A stretch of DNA of 64,000 bases from Vibrio toranzoniae (GTDB taxonomy: Bacteria > Pseudomonadota > Gammaproteobacteria > Enterobacterales > Vibrionaceae). Positions within the stretch are counted from its first letter, which is position 1, and each line of letters opens with the position of its first letter. Below the pieces are notes generated by a model. The model did not search any database. It saw nothing but the letters and a program-made list of their open reading frames with translations, and was not told where the DNA came from. The stretch is from assembly GCF_024347655.1 (NCBI RefSeq), contig NZ_AP025515.1:868001-932000 (forward strand), given 5' to 3'. A program made the position numbers and the translations under genes. Shown here piece by piece: positions 25,238 to 35,700 of this stretch.

Positions 25238-27181
25238 TTAGGCGTTAGCCCTCTTTTTATAAAGTGGAATATCTAGCGAGAATAGCATGCCTGAGGGCGC
25301 TCGCTGTGTTGCTCTAATCGTGCCGTGATACGCTTCAATAATCCGTTTCGATATTGAGAGTCCCAGCCCTAAGCCTTCTGGTTTGGTGGTGAAAAATGGA
25401 TCAAAGAGTTGCTCAAGTTTATCATCAGTAATGCCAATTCCGTTATCCCAAATGATCAGCCGGCATGTACCGTTTTGCAGTTGCCATTCAACGCCAATTT
25501 GCGGGCTAGCCAGCTGATGCAAATTTAACGCTGTTTGGTGGCCCAGGGCTTGCTGTTCTTTCAAGGTTTCCTGTTCAAGGCATTGCTGTTGAAGTGCTTG
25601 AATGGCGTTGTGAATGAGGTTAACCAACACTTGTTCAAGCTCTGTAGGGTGAATGGCAATATTAATGTCATTTGGTACTGTACTTAATCTAAGGGTAATG
25701 CCGTGCTTGATCATCAATGTACTGAGAATAGTGGTGGCGTTGTTTATCGCTTGATGAAGATTTGCCTTATGGTGCTGCTGTTTGGTGACCTTACGGGTGA
25801 AAACTTTAAGGCGGGTGATGATCTTTGTAATAGATGCATTCAAAGCGATCATTTTATCTAGGTTGCTTTTGACTAAGTCGGAACGTCCCATTTCAAGCAG
25901 CTTTACGCTGTTCTCGCTGTAGGTTCTCAGGGCAGCAAGTGGTTGGTTGATTTCGTGATTAATGCTGGCTGACAGCTCCCCAAGCACGGCTAGTTTGGCG
26001 GTGTGTGTCAGTTCTTGCTCTGTCTGTTTAAGCTTTAGCTGAGACTCTTGATATTGAAAGATGGTTTGCTGAAGCTGCTGGTTAGATTGTTTTAAATATT
26101 GGGTGCGTTTATCAACGGCTTGCTCTAAGTTTTGGTTGAGTCGAGTTAACGCCACTTTCGCTACATAGGTCTGACGCCACGACCAAGCAATGAGCACCAC
26201 CAAGCTGTAAATGACGACAAAGATTATGTCGATCTGTAGAACTTTAAGGATTTCAGCATTGGTCTCTTTTAAAGCAATTACTTGGTATTGGTTGTGGCTA
26301 ATTTCTGTGGGGTAAAGGTTGAAATTACCAAGCTTAAATAATTGATTCGCTGTGAGGTGTTTTTGCACTTGGTTTGCTGGAATACCATTGCTCTGATTTG
26401 CTTCGTTAACTTCTTTCGCAACGCTTGAAGAGCGAAAGGCTTCGATAGTCGAAATTTGGCTTTGACCGTATTGGCGTTGAAGGACGATATCTTGTTGCTG
26501 CTGCTGACTTAATGGCAGTAATGAGTGATAAAGCCAGTGAATCTGGCTCGAAAGAAAAACCACTTGGTTCGAGTCGAGTACTATGATCTCAAAGTCGTCG
26601 CTGGTTAGGATGTTTTCGAGATTCTCTAAACTCACCTTTACGGTAATAACCCCCACAACTTCCTTCGCGATATACAGCGGTGAAGATAGAAAATAACCTC
26701 GTACGTTCGAGCGAGCACCTAGCGCGACATATTGCGTATTGTTGCCTTTAATCGCAGAGGCAAAGTAGGGGCGAAACGAGAAGTTCTCACCGACAAAAGT
26801 TTGCGCTTTTTGATAATTACTTGAAGCGACCACTGTGCCGCTTGGATTATGGATATAGATGGTATCGGCCTGGCTTTGATTCGACCACTCAAACAACAGC
26901 TTATTGAGTTGTGTTGTGGTCATCCTATCTGACTGTGATGACTGGTCAAAATAAGAAAGTAGGCGTGGATCGTGACTGAGTAAATCTGGGATTTGTTTGA
27001 ACTTATCCAACTCAGAATCGATTTGCAGATTGGCTTTATTGGCAGCTTCGTTAAGTTGTTGTGTAACGGCTTTTTCTTGAAATTTCACTGCTAAAAAGTG
27101 AGTGGCGGTGAGTCCTGCTGTTCCCAATAACAATGAGAGTAAAACAAAAGGGGTCATCAGGTTAGGCAGTATCTTAGTCAC
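25238..27181 (-). CDS. DctB-like sensor histidine kinase
   Basis: A membrane kinase of 647 residues starting at GTG. Two membrane segments (about 10-32 and 310-335) enclose a large periplasmic double-Cache type domain. A coiled coil leads to HisKA (ELSASINHEINQPLAALRTYSEN, His in the H box) and HATPase (LVNLIHNAIQAL, WDNGIGI, GLGLGLSISKRI). DctB-type kinases sense C4-dicarboxylates or related small organic acids; the ligand here is unknown. It forms an operon with the degenerate DctD-like regulator. Confidence 0.9.
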   Translation of the reverse strand: MTKILPNLMTPFVLLSLLLGTAGLTATHFLAVKFQEKAVTQQLNEAANKANLQIDSELDKFKQIPDLLSHDPRLLSYFDQSSQSDRMTTTQLNKLLFEWSNQSQADTIYIHNPSGTVVASSNYQKAQTFVGENFSFRPYFASAIKGNNTQYVALGARSNVRGYFLSSPLYIAKEVVGVITVKVSLENLENILTSDDFEIIVLDSNQVVFLSSQIHWLYHSLLPLSQQQQQDIVLQRQYGQSQISTIEAFRSSSVAKEVNEANQSNGIPANQVQKHLTANQLFKLGNFNLYPTEISHNQYQVIALKETNAEILKVLQIDIIFVVIYSLVVLIAWSWRQTYVAKVALTRLNQNLEQAVDKRTQYLKQSNQQLQQTIFQYQESQLKLKQTEQELTHTAKLAVLGELSASINHEINQPLAALRTYSENSVKLLEMGRSDLVKSNLDKMIALNASITKIITRLKVFTRKVTKQQHHKANLHQAINNATTILSTLMIKHGITLRLSTVPNDINIAIHPTELEQVLVNLIHNAIQALQQQCLEQETLKEQQALGHQTALNLHQLASPQIGVEWQLQNGTCRLIIWDNGIGITDDKLEQLFDPFFTTKPEGLGLGLSISKRIIEAYHGTIRATQRAPSGMLFSLDIPLYKKRANA

Positions 27182-27347
27182 TAGGATCTCAGCTTATAAT
27201 CGGTTTATATAAAGATTATCAATATGGTGTCTAGAGTACCGAGATCTCGTTAACACAGCGAACCTTCTTTGAGACAAAACCAAGGCTGAGACTTGTGTTT
27301 CAAAGCATTACGGCGCAAAATCACAAAAAATTAAAAGGAGCAATCAA

Positions 27348-27983
27348 ATGGAACTGACAGACATTCGTCGCGAATACGCTAAGGGTGGGTTGAGACGTAA
27401 AGACTTGGCCGCAGACCCGATTGAGCAGTTCAATCTATGGCTAGAGCAAGCCATTGAAGCTAAGTTGACTGACCCTACTGCCATGACAGTTGCTACGGTT
27501 GATGAAAATGGTCAGCCATTCCAACGAATTGTTTTGCTGAAGAATGTGGATAAAGATGGCTTCGTTTTTTATACCAACTTAGGTAGTCGTAAGGCGCACC
27601 AACTTGAGCACAACAGCAAGATCAGCCTGCATTTCCCTTGGCACCCGTTAGAACGACAGGTTCACATTACCGGCACGGCGGAAAAGTTGACTGCGATGGA
27701 AAACATGAAGTACTTCTCGTCTCGTCCGAAAGAGAGCCAGTTAGCCGCTATTGCCAGTAAACAAAGTAGTCGTATTTCTGCTCGTGGGATTCTAGAGGGT
27801 AAGTATCTAGAGCTAAAACAGAAGTTTGCGAAAGGAGAGATCCCAGTCCCTTCTTTCTGGGGGGGATTTCGAGTGCGCGTTAATAGCATCGAGTTTTGGC
27901 AGGGTGGCGAACACCGTCTGCATGACCGCTTCTTGTTCTCACGTCAAGACAACCGCTGGGACATTGATCGCCTAGCGCCTTAG
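27348..27983 (+). CDS. pdxH: Pyridoxamine 5'-phosphate oxidase
   Basis: This FMN enzyme oxidises pyridoxine- or pyridoxamine-phosphate to pyridoxal phosphate in the vitamin B6 pathway. Its 211 residues match the family length. Visible features are the N-terminal ELTDIRREYAKGGLRRKDL, FMN-binding RIVLLKNVDKDGFVFYTNLGSRKA, and the C-terminal WGGFRVRVNSIEFWQGGEHRLHDRF block. A strong AAGGAG precedes the ATG. Single gene, ending in a bidirectional terminator. It is relevant locally because the deaminase at 53.5 kb needs PLP, though no direct link is shown. Confidence 0.97.
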   Translation: MELTDIRREYAKGGLRRKDLAADPIEQFNLWLEQAIEAKLTDPTAMTVATVDENGQPFQRIVLLKNVDKDGFVFYTNLGSRKAHQLEHNSKISLHFPWHPLERQVHITGTAEKLTAMENMKYFSSRPKESQLAAIASKQSSRISARGILEGKYLELKQKFAKGEIPVPSFWGGFRVRVNSIEFWQGGEHRLHDRFLFSRQDNRWDIDRLAP

Positions 27984-28015
27984 TCTCATTAACCTTAGTT
28001 TGCTTCATCGAAATA

Positions 28016-28060
28016 AAAATACCGTTGATTTTGTGTTTACTCACATCAACGGTATTTTTT
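28016..28060. terminator. Bidirectional terminator between pdxH and the SUMF1-like gene
   Basis: TACCGTTGAT and ATCAACGGTA make a perfect 10-bp stem with a 15-base loop. It is flanked by AAAAA on the left and TTTTTT on the right. Confidence 0.9.
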
Positions 28061-28105
28061 CGATATAGAGACACTACTTGGCTATTTAAAGTAAACCCTG
28101 AGAGC

Positions 28106-29935
28106 TTACAGCTCTCGTAATACTCTGAATCCTAAGTAGTTCGCGGCCGTTGACGGTGGTACATACAGTTCGTTAAACACTTTTGCTTCGTCTGGCGAGA
28201 AGCTCCATGCGCCACCTTTCGCTAAGCCTTTCTGAGTGGCTGTCCATTCCCATACGTTCCCCACCATGTCGTAGAAGCCCGTTGGTGTTGGTAAGAATGA
28301 CTTAACCGGGGACGTACTGACGTTTGACCAAGGAGTACCAGCCCAGCCGGTATTGGCTTTACCTGAACGAAATTCATTGCCCCACCAGAAGTTGGTATTT
28401 TGACCTGCTCTTGCAGCGGCTTCCCATTCTTGTGGCGTTGGTAAGCGGTAGGTGAAACCTGTGTTGTCAGATAACCAACGCGTGTAAGCCTTGGCATCGT
28501 TTTGGCTCACACAAACGACAGGAGAGTTATTCGCTTGCTTAAAGCCAGGGCTCTGCCAGTCGTTGTCAGAAACCGTCGTGATCTCGGCATTGACGAACTG
28601 ATCACAAGTATTCATCAGCTCTGCGTCTGTCTGGTAGCCAGTACTTTCAACGAACGCTTTAAAATCTTGAACACGGGTTGGCGTTGCTGCTAATGCAAAT
28701 GGTTGTTTGATTGTGACTTGCTTGGCGTTGTGTTCGCCCAACAGGTAACGACCAGAGCCGACAACAATCATTTCTGGGCTCTGAAGGTTGCTCCCCATTG
28801 GGTCGGCAAACTTAGTGCCAACGTTCAATGAGTTCTGTTTGGCTTGTAATACCGCTCTTAGGTTGTGATCGCGGGTTATCTTCAATTCTTGATTGAAAGG
28901 AAGGTAGCCTTCTTTCACTATCGTGACTATGTGTGGGCCCGTTGGTAACATCACTTCAACCGGAGTACTGCCATAGTTCACGCCGTTGATAGAAACTTTG
29001 TCGTTGTACTTATTTGAGCGAACCACTAAGTTGACCCAAGCGACTTCTTTTTGTTGATCGTTGGTTTGTTGCTCGCTTTGCGTGAAACAGTTGGACGATT
29101 GAATATCAAGTAGACGGCAAGGTGTATTTTTGTCTGGACGCGTTTCTAGGTTTGCAGCAATAACCGCTCGGTAACGATTATTTTCAGAGAAGCCAGAGGA
29201 TTTTACTTTGTGCTGCAGAACGTGAATGTTTAGTGAAGCAGATGCGAGATGTTCTCTCACCGCTTTTGATTCAGTCGCGTTGTCCACAAGGCTTTTCTGA
29301 AATTGTTTCACCGCTTTTTGAAGCGCTAAGGTCACGGTTTGCTCTGAACATTGCGCCAATGTCATGTCATTGCTACAACGGTTAGTAAAGCTGACCGTTT
29401 GTTCTTCGGCTTGAGTTATCTCGTTTCTTAGTCGCTCAGCTCTTGCTCTTAACTTGTCTTGACCTAGATTTGCGATTGAAGTCTCTACAGCTGTTTTCTC
29501 TGCTTGAATAGCTTCTAACTCCATAGCTAAGCCTTGCTGTTTCTGTTCTGCGTCTGAAATCGCAAGCTTGCTCTCTTTTACGGCCTTCCAAGCATCTTGG
29601 AATCGGTTTTGAGCTGGCGAAATATCGAAATCTGGTTCATCAATCATGCGCGAGTAATCTTGCTCTAGGTCAGTTTTTGCCTTTGCGAGTGCTTGCTCTG
29701 CTTGAGCTGATAACTTAGCGAGACGCGCGGTTTGCTGTGCCTGATTGTCGACTAGGTTTTGTTTCTCTGACATTTTCTTTTCAACAGACGTTAAATCGGC
29801 ATGTTTTTCGAAAAGTAAGCTTTCAATATCGGTGACAGACGCTGCGATCGCTGGTGGCGTCTCAGCAAAAACAGCAGGCGTCATTAAGCAGGGAGCAAGT
29901 GCAACAAATAGTAGAGTGGGGAAACCTTGGCGCAT
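28106..29935 (-). CDS. PEGA and SUMF1 (formylglycine-generating-like) domain protein
   Basis: An exported protein of 609 residues. After a signal peptide (to about residue 25) comes a long coiled coil (about 30-200). A PEGA domain follows (about 300-370; VSINGVNYGSTPVEVMLPTGPHIVTIVKEGY). The C-terminal half is a SUMF1/FGE-sulfatase type domain (about 390-609), with YRLPTPQEWEAAARAG, GFYDMVGNVWEWT and GGAWSF. In this family most bacterial SUMF1-like proteins are not proven FGE enzymes. I cannot assign a substrate. It is the larger paralogue of the next gene upstream on the same strand, with which it shares the coiled-coil and PEGA parts. Confidence 0.85.
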   Translation of the reverse strand: MRQGFPTLLFVALAPCLMTPAVFAETPPAIAASVTDIESLLFEKHADLTSVEKKMSEKQNLVDNQAQQTARLAKLSAQAEQALAKAKTDLEQDYSRMIDEPDFDISPAQNRFQDAWKAVKESKLAISDAEQKQQGLAMELEAIQAEKTAVETSIANLGQDKLRARAERLRNEITQAEEQTVSFTNRCSNDMTLAQCSEQTVTLALQKAVKQFQKSLVDNATESKAVREHLASASLNIHVLQHKVKSSGFSENNRYRAVIAANLETRPDKNTPCRLLDIQSSNCFTQSEQQTNDQQKEVAWVNLVVRSNKYNDKVSINGVNYGSTPVEVMLPTGPHIVTIVKEGYLPFNQELKITRDHNLRAVLQAKQNSLNVGTKFADPMGSNLQSPEMIVVGSGRYLLGEHNAKQVTIKQPFALAATPTRVQDFKAFVESTGYQTDAELMNTCDQFVNAEITTVSDNDWQSPGFKQANNSPVVCVSQNDAKAYTRWLSDNTGFTYRLPTPQEWEAAARAGQNTNFWWGNEFRSGKANTGWAGTPWSNVSTSPVKSFLPTPTGFYDMVGNVWEWTATQKGLAKGGAWSFSPDEAKVFNELYVPPSTAANYLGFRVLREL

Positions 29936-30127
29936 GTTGGGCTACTTCAATCGTAAGTTAGGTTAATCGAATAATCTAAACTAACACGCCATTTCGTCTG
30001 TAGCTACTTTCTATAACTATCAACAAAATGGCGAGTCATCATTCAGCTTTGTGAAATAGGCACGGCTATTTATATCGAGCTTAGCTTTTTATATCGACTG
30101 AGCTCTCTCTCATTATAGAGAGGGAAT

Positions 30128-31231
30128 TTAACTTTCCTTGCTAGGAAGGAGTTTAACCCAAATAGTATCGCTGCCGCTGATGGTTACAGTGCGGTTGTAA
30201 GACTCATAACCTTCTTTTGAAATAGTTACTTGGTGACGACCGCTTGGTAGAGCAACCTCAATAGGTGTGCTGCCGTACTTAATGCCGTTGATGGTGACTG
30301 AGTCATTGTATTGATCAGAGCGCACCGTCACATTAGCCCACTGTTTGTCACTTTTTTTAACCACAGCTGCGTCACTGCCTGTTAAACAGTAGCGTGTTGA
30401 GACATTCAATAAGTTACACGCTGCAACCGCTTCAGGTTTAGCTTGAAGTTGAGCTTGCATCTGCATGAAGTATGAATTGTTACCAGAGAAGCCACTCTTA
30501 ATTGCTTGGCTATCTTGAACATGGATATTCAGCTGAACACCTTGTAAATTTTGTTTCGCGAGTGCACTTTCTGTGAGCTGATCAAGTAATTGAGACTTAA
30601 ACGTCTGTACTGCTTTTTGGTTTGTTAAGTGCTTGCCTTGAGCAGTACACTCACCCAGTGTCATTGTTGATGAACATGTGGTGGTGTAGCTGGTTTCAAG
30701 AACAGCACTTTCACGAAGCTCTGTGGCGATACGTTTAACTCGAGCTGCAACTTTTGATTCTCTCAAGTTAGCCAGCTCATTATTTAGACGAGCTTGTTTT
30801 TGCTTGATTTGAGAAAGGTGAATCTCGCTCTCGTTCATCGCTTGTTGGTTATCTAGCTGAGACGATTGGTTTTCTTTCACGGCTGCCCAAGCATCTTGGT
30901 AGCTTTTCTGAAAAGAAACCAAATCAGTATCTGGATCTTCAAGCAAGCGACTGTACTGTTTGTCTAGCACAGACTTAGCTCTGTTGCGTTTTGCCTTTAG
31001 TTCTTCACCTTCGCGTAACAACTTGCTGTTTTGGTTCTGTAGTTGTTTTAAGTTTTCAGTCGCCGATACTTTGGTTGCTGAAATACGCTCAATATCTGAG
31101 TTTTTCTCTGTTAGCTTTGCATCGATAGCTGAAACGGGATCGACTTGATTCAGTTCTTCAGCGGATAACGATGCAGATACCCAAAGAGGGGATAGCGCAA
31201 GTAAAAGCGCTGAAATTCGAAAGTTAGTCAT
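30128..31231 (-). CDS. PEGA domain coiled-coil protein
   Basis: About 367 residues from the ATG at 31231, which has AGGGA just upstream; the longer frame would begin with TTG. A signal peptide (ISALLLALSPLWVSASLSA) is followed by a coiled coil (about 30-180) and a C-terminal PEGA domain (VTINGIKYGSTPIEVALPSGRHQVTISKEGY). Its whole length parallels the N-terminal two thirds of the SUMF1-like protein encoded next to it, including SRLLEDPDTDL...YQDAWAAVKE, so the pair probably arose by tandem duplication followed by gain or loss of the SUMF1 domain. PEGA domains are often surface- or envelope-associated. Function unknown. Confidence 0.82.
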   Translation of the reverse strand: MTNFRISALLLALSPLWVSASLSAEELNQVDPVSAIDAKLTEKNSDIERISATKVSATENLKQLQNQNSKLLREGEELKAKRNRAKSVLDKQYSRLLEDPDTDLVSFQKSYQDAWAAVKENQSSQLDNQQAMNESEIHLSQIKQKQARLNNELANLRESKVAARVKRIATELRESAVLETSYTTTCSSTMTLGECTAQGKHLTNQKAVQTFKSQLLDQLTESALAKQNLQGVQLNIHVQDSQAIKSGFSGNNSYFMQMQAQLQAKPEAVAACNLLNVSTRYCLTGSDAAVVKKSDKQWANVTVRSDQYNDSVTINGIKYGSTPIEVALPSGRHQVTISKEGYESYNRTVTISGSDTIWVKLLPSKES

Positions 31232-31560
31232 AGGTCCCTGCAACTTATAGATTGAAATTGGCTCGTTAATAAAGTGTCAACTTTCTAGTTGTGAGTCACT
31301 AGTTATTATCAATTAACACAGTACCCGTCTTTATACCGTTTTATTGCCATCCAATCTACTCAAAAGCCAAGTTTCGGTACTTCGGATACACTTTTTACGG
31401 GTTAAAGGTTAATTATTTGAGCTATATAAGAAAATTTTGGCGTGATTGTGCTGATGTTACGTTCTCATCTATGAATCACTTTGACGCTCTGTGTGAGTGC
31501 TTTTAAGCCCCTAAACTTACCGGAACGATTGGTTCTACAATGGCCGTAGTTTATACACTC

Positions 31561-31643
31561 ATGATCATCTTTCCGGAGGCATGATCACAACGATCACGGT
31601 CGTGATCTTTTCGTAAAGTGTGAAGAAATGACTCTCATGATCA
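31561..31643. repeat. Extra RctB iteron cluster away from ori2
   Basis: ATGATCA at 31561, 31581 and 31637, plus GTGATC and CGATCAC words in between and a TTCCGG at 31571. A further TGATCATGCTTT lies inside the next gene at 31931. It sits about 21 kb from ori2. The gap 31244-31712 holds no other recognisable feature than this and the regulator promoter. Confidence 0.7.
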
Positions 31644-31712
31644 TTTACAAATTCATCTTAAGTAGATTTCAGAGTAGTATTATTAATATGTCGACTTCAG
31701 TATTTTGATGCC

Positions 31713-32537
31713 ATGCCAAAATCTTTACCTTTGCCAAACCTAGATTTGTCTCCGATAGGCCTTACTGCGCCTCGTCCGGCTGAGATCATTACTTTGCCAT
31801 CTCACATGGATTGCCACGATCACCATTATTCGCAGGTAGTCATTGGTTTAAAAGGACGGGCTGAGTTTGAGATCAACGGGAAAGGTAATCTTGTCGGGCC
31901 TGGGCAAGGTTGTGTGGTAACGGCTAGCTCTGATCATGCTTTCGGGGGAGTGGTCGGTCAATCGGATATTCTCGTGCTTAATATGCCTATGCCAACCGAT
32001 GATGACCCTTTGATGCTAGAGAAGATAAACCAGTTAGCATCATCGAATGTCTACTTCCAATTAGACGCGCAAATTCAAAAGCTTATTCATATGCTAGTGC
32101 AAGAGATGCAGGCCAGCCCTGATGATCTCCTGTTGAGTCGTGCGTGTAATGATACGGTGATAGCGCTGATGCAAAGACATATTTCAGCATTTGAAACTTC
32201 AATAAAAGACTCGCGTTTTGATCTTGATGCATTGGATCGTTACATCGAGCAGCACCTAGTGAACAAGATCTCGGTCGCGCAACTTGCGGGTAGTGTATTC
32301 TTAGGTGAAAGTCAGTTCCATATGCTATTTAAAGCTCAAATGGGCATTACTCCACATCAGTATGTTTTGGGTAAGCGTATCGATCGCGCCCGCCGCTTAA
32401 TCGAACAAGGTAATCTTAGCCTTGGTCAGGTAGCAGAACTTGCTGGTTTCTCCGGTCAATCCTCTTTTACTCACACCTTTTCGCGCCTTCAAGGCATGTC
32501 ACCATCTCAATACAAAAAGCAAATTTCTGTTAAATAA
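31713..32537 (+). CDS. AraC-family regulator, probable activator of the put genes
   Basis: A 274-residue AraC/XylS regulator. It has an N-terminal cupin-type sensor (HYSQVVIGLKGRAEFEINGKG) and a C-terminal double helix-turn-helix (KISVAQLAGSVFLGESQFHMLFKAQMGITPHQYVLGKRI, then LSLGQVAELAGFSGQSSFTHTFSRLQGMSPSQYKK). It directly precedes putA in the same direction with its own gap of 180 bases. In Vibrio vulnificus an AraC-type PutR activates putAP with CRP; this is the likely counterpart, by position. No good ribosome site is seen before the ATG. Confidence 0.85.
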   Translation: MPKSLPLPNLDLSPIGLTAPRPAEIITLPSHMDCHDHHYSQVVIGLKGRAEFEINGKGNLVGPGQGCVVTASSDHAFGGVVGQSDILVLNMPMPTDDDPLMLEKINQLASSNVYFQLDAQIQKLIHMLVQEMQASPDDLLLSRACNDTVIALMQRHISAFETSIKDSRFDLDALDRYIEQHLVNKISVAQLAGSVFLGESQFHMLFKAQMGITPHQYVLGKRIDRARRLIEQGNLSLGQVAELAGFSGQSSFTHTFSRLQGMSPSQYKKQISVK

Positions 32538-32681
32538 TGGAACGAAACGCCAGGTTATATTAAAGTTTCATATGTGACGTTGTGTTTGTTTTGTTAATAA
32601 AGCGAGCTTTTGGCAAAAAACCCGGAGTTTTTGACAAGTAATCCTTATATACTCAAAATACACTGCTGCCATTGTAGAGAG

Positions 32682-32698
32682 CCCGAACTCTTTTCGGG
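32682..32698 (+). promoter_or_regulatory. Hairpin in the putA leader
   Basis: CCCGAA-CTCTT-TTCGGG is a perfect 6-bp stem ending 21 bases before the putA ATG, close to its AAGGAA site. A TGTGA half-site at 32573 could be part of a CRP site. Function unproven. Confidence 0.35.
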
Positions 32699-32718
32699 TG
32701 TGAGATTAAGGAAAACGC

Positions 32719-35700
32719 ATGTTTACAGCTACTGATGTGTTAAAACCAGAATTCAATGAGCAATCGCTTGATGATCTATGGTCGCTTATCTCACCATTGT
32801 ATATGGTGGATGAAACCCAATGGCTAGAGCAGCTCCTGCCACTAGCTACCCCTTCTGAGTCTGAAAAGAAGCAAATCGCAGACAAAACGACATCATTGAT
32901 CGAATCTATCCGAACGGATAAGACTTCTATCCAGATGATCGATGCCTTGTTGCTTGAATACAGCTTAGATACTCAAGAAGGCATCTTGCTGATGTGTCTG
33001 GCGGAAGCTTTGATGCGTATTCCTGATTCAGCAACGGCTGATGCGCTGATTCGTGACAAACTCAGTGTTGCGGATTGGAAATCTCACCTGAAGAATTCTG
33101 ACTCGGTTTTTGTTAACGCATCCACTTGGGGCCTAATGCTAACGGGCAAGGTGGTTGGACTTTCATCTAATGAGCAGAGTGCTGGTCAAGCAGTAAACCG
33201 TTTAGTGAACAAGCTTTCTGAGCCGGTGATTCGTAAAGCGATGCACCAAGCGATGAAGGTGATGGGTCACCAATTCGTTCTTGGTCGCAGCATTGCTGAA
33301 GCGCAAAAGAACGGTAAGTCTATGCGTGACAAAGGTTTTACCTACTCATACGACATGCTAGGTGAAGCGGCACTGACTACGGCAGACGCAAACAAATACT
33401 TCAAAGATTACCTAATGGCGATTGAAGCCGTAGGTCGAGATACCTACGTATCTTCAAAATCGAGTCCTGCTCCATCGGTTTCTATCAAGCTTTCTGCGCT
33501 TCACCCACGTTATGAAGTGGCGAACGAAGATCGAGTATTGACGGAACTGTGCGACACGCTAGAGCAGCTATTGCGCCGCGCCGTAGAGCTTGATGTTGCG
33601 ATTACGATTGATGCGGAAGAAGCCGATCGCCTAGAGCTTTCTCTTAAATTATTCGAAAAACTGTACCGCACTGACCTTGTGAAAGGTTGGGGTAAATTTG
33701 GTCTGGTTATTCAAGCTTACTCAAAACGTGCGCTGCCGGTTCTAGTATGGCTAAACCGCTTGGCGAAAGAGCAGGGTGATTTAATCCCGCTTCGCTTGGT
33801 GAAAGGCGCGTATTGGGACAGCGAGATCAAATGGTCACAACAAGCTGGTTTCACTGATTACCCAGTTTACACACGCAAAGAAGCGACAGACGTAGCTTAC
33901 CTTGCCTGTGCGCGTTACCTATTGAGCCCAAGCGTTCGTGGCAATATCTTCCCGCAGTTTGCGAGCCACAATGCTCACACCGTTTCTGCTATTGCAGTGA
34001 TGACTGACCATAAAGACTTTGAATTCCAGCGCTTACACGGCATGGGGGATTCTCTTTACAACCATGCAATGGAAGCTTACCAACAGTCAGTACGTATCTA
34101 CGCACCGGTTGGCAGCCATAAAGACCTCCTGCCATACCTAGTACGTCGCTTGCTAGAAAACGGCGCAAACAGTTCGTTTGTACATCGTTTGGTTGATGCT
34201 CGCTGCCCAGTTGCTGAGTTGACACAACACCCTGTCGATATGCTTCTGGCATTTGATACATTGCACAACACTAAGATTCCATTGCCACCGGCCGTATTCC
34301 CTGATCGTAAAAACTCTTACGGTGTGAACATTGATATCGAAAGTGAAGCGCATCAGTTTGAAGAGCAGGTTAAGTCTTACCTTAACAATCAATGGACTGC
34401 AGGCCCTGTGATCAACGGTGAATCTCTTGCTGAAAGCATGATCAAGGCTGATCAGAACGTTGAGCAAGTAACCGCACCTTACGATCGTCGTATTAATGTG
34501 GGTCAGGTGGCTTTCGCTAACCTTGATCATGTTTCCGCAGCGATCACTGGCGCAGATGCGGCATTTGCTGATTGGAACGCGACTTCGGTTGAAACCAAAG
34601 CGGCTGCGCTTGAGAAGCTGGCTGACCTGATGGAAGACAACCTTGCTGAGCTAGTGGCGATTTGTCATCAAGAAGCGGGTAAGACGATTCACGACAGCGT
34701 TGATGAAGTGCGTGAAGCGGTCGACTTCTGTCGTTACTACGCAAAACAAGCAAACAACCTACAAGGTTTCGAACTAAAAGGTTTTGATGGCCAAACACGA
34801 ATCGCTTCACGACAAGGTCGTGGTGTGTTCGTTTGTATCAGCCCTTGGAACTTCCCTCTCGCTATCTTCCTTGGCCAAATTACAGCGGCACTAGTCGCGG
34901 GTAACACGGTTGTGGCGAAACCTGCTGAGCAAACAAGCTTAATTGCAGCTCGCGCAGTGGAACTGATGAACGAAGCGGGTTTCCCTGCTGGCACCATTCA
35001 GTTACTTCCAGGTCGTGGTGCTGAGATCGGCAGTGCGCTAACCAGCCATGATGCGATTGCGGGCGTAGCCTTTACGGGTTCAACCCCAACAGCGCAACGT
35101 ATCAATGTGTCATTGGCAAGCCGTAACGCTAAGCCAGTTCCGTTTATCGCGGAAACCGGCGGCCAAAATGCAATGATCGTCGACAGTACGGCACTGCCTG
35201 AGCAGGTAGTTCGTGACGTAATTCGTTCTGCATTCGCTTCTGCTGGTCAACGTTGTTCTGCACTGCGTGTGCTTTACATCCAAGAGGACATTGCAGACCG
35301 CGTGGTTGGATTGATTCACGGTGCAATGGACGAACTGAGTGTTGGTATTCCACATCTACACAAAACCGATGTTGGTCCTGTTATCGACCAAAATGCGAAG
35401 CAGAAGTTGTTGGCGCACTTAGAAAACATGACCAATTCCCAGAAGAAAGTAGCTCAGCTTTCTTTAGGTTCTGATTGTGAACATGGTGATTTTGTTCCAC
35501 CAAGTGCTTTTGAAATCGATGACATTAGTTGCTTGAAAGAAGAACAGTTTGGCCCTGTGCTGCACATTGTTCGCTTCAAAGCGAGTGAGTTAGCGCAAGT
35601 TGTAGACCAAATTAACCAAACCGGTTTTGGCTTAACTATGGGGATCCACAGCCGTAACGAGACAACTTACCGTTGGATCGAGAAACACATTCGTGTGGGT

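Noticed and set aside
34438..34530. Two ATGATCA/TGATCAT words inside putA as RctB sites
   Set aside because: They fit the codons of ordinary protein sequence, and the 7-mer is expected several times per 64 kb on both strands. Kept only as a note.
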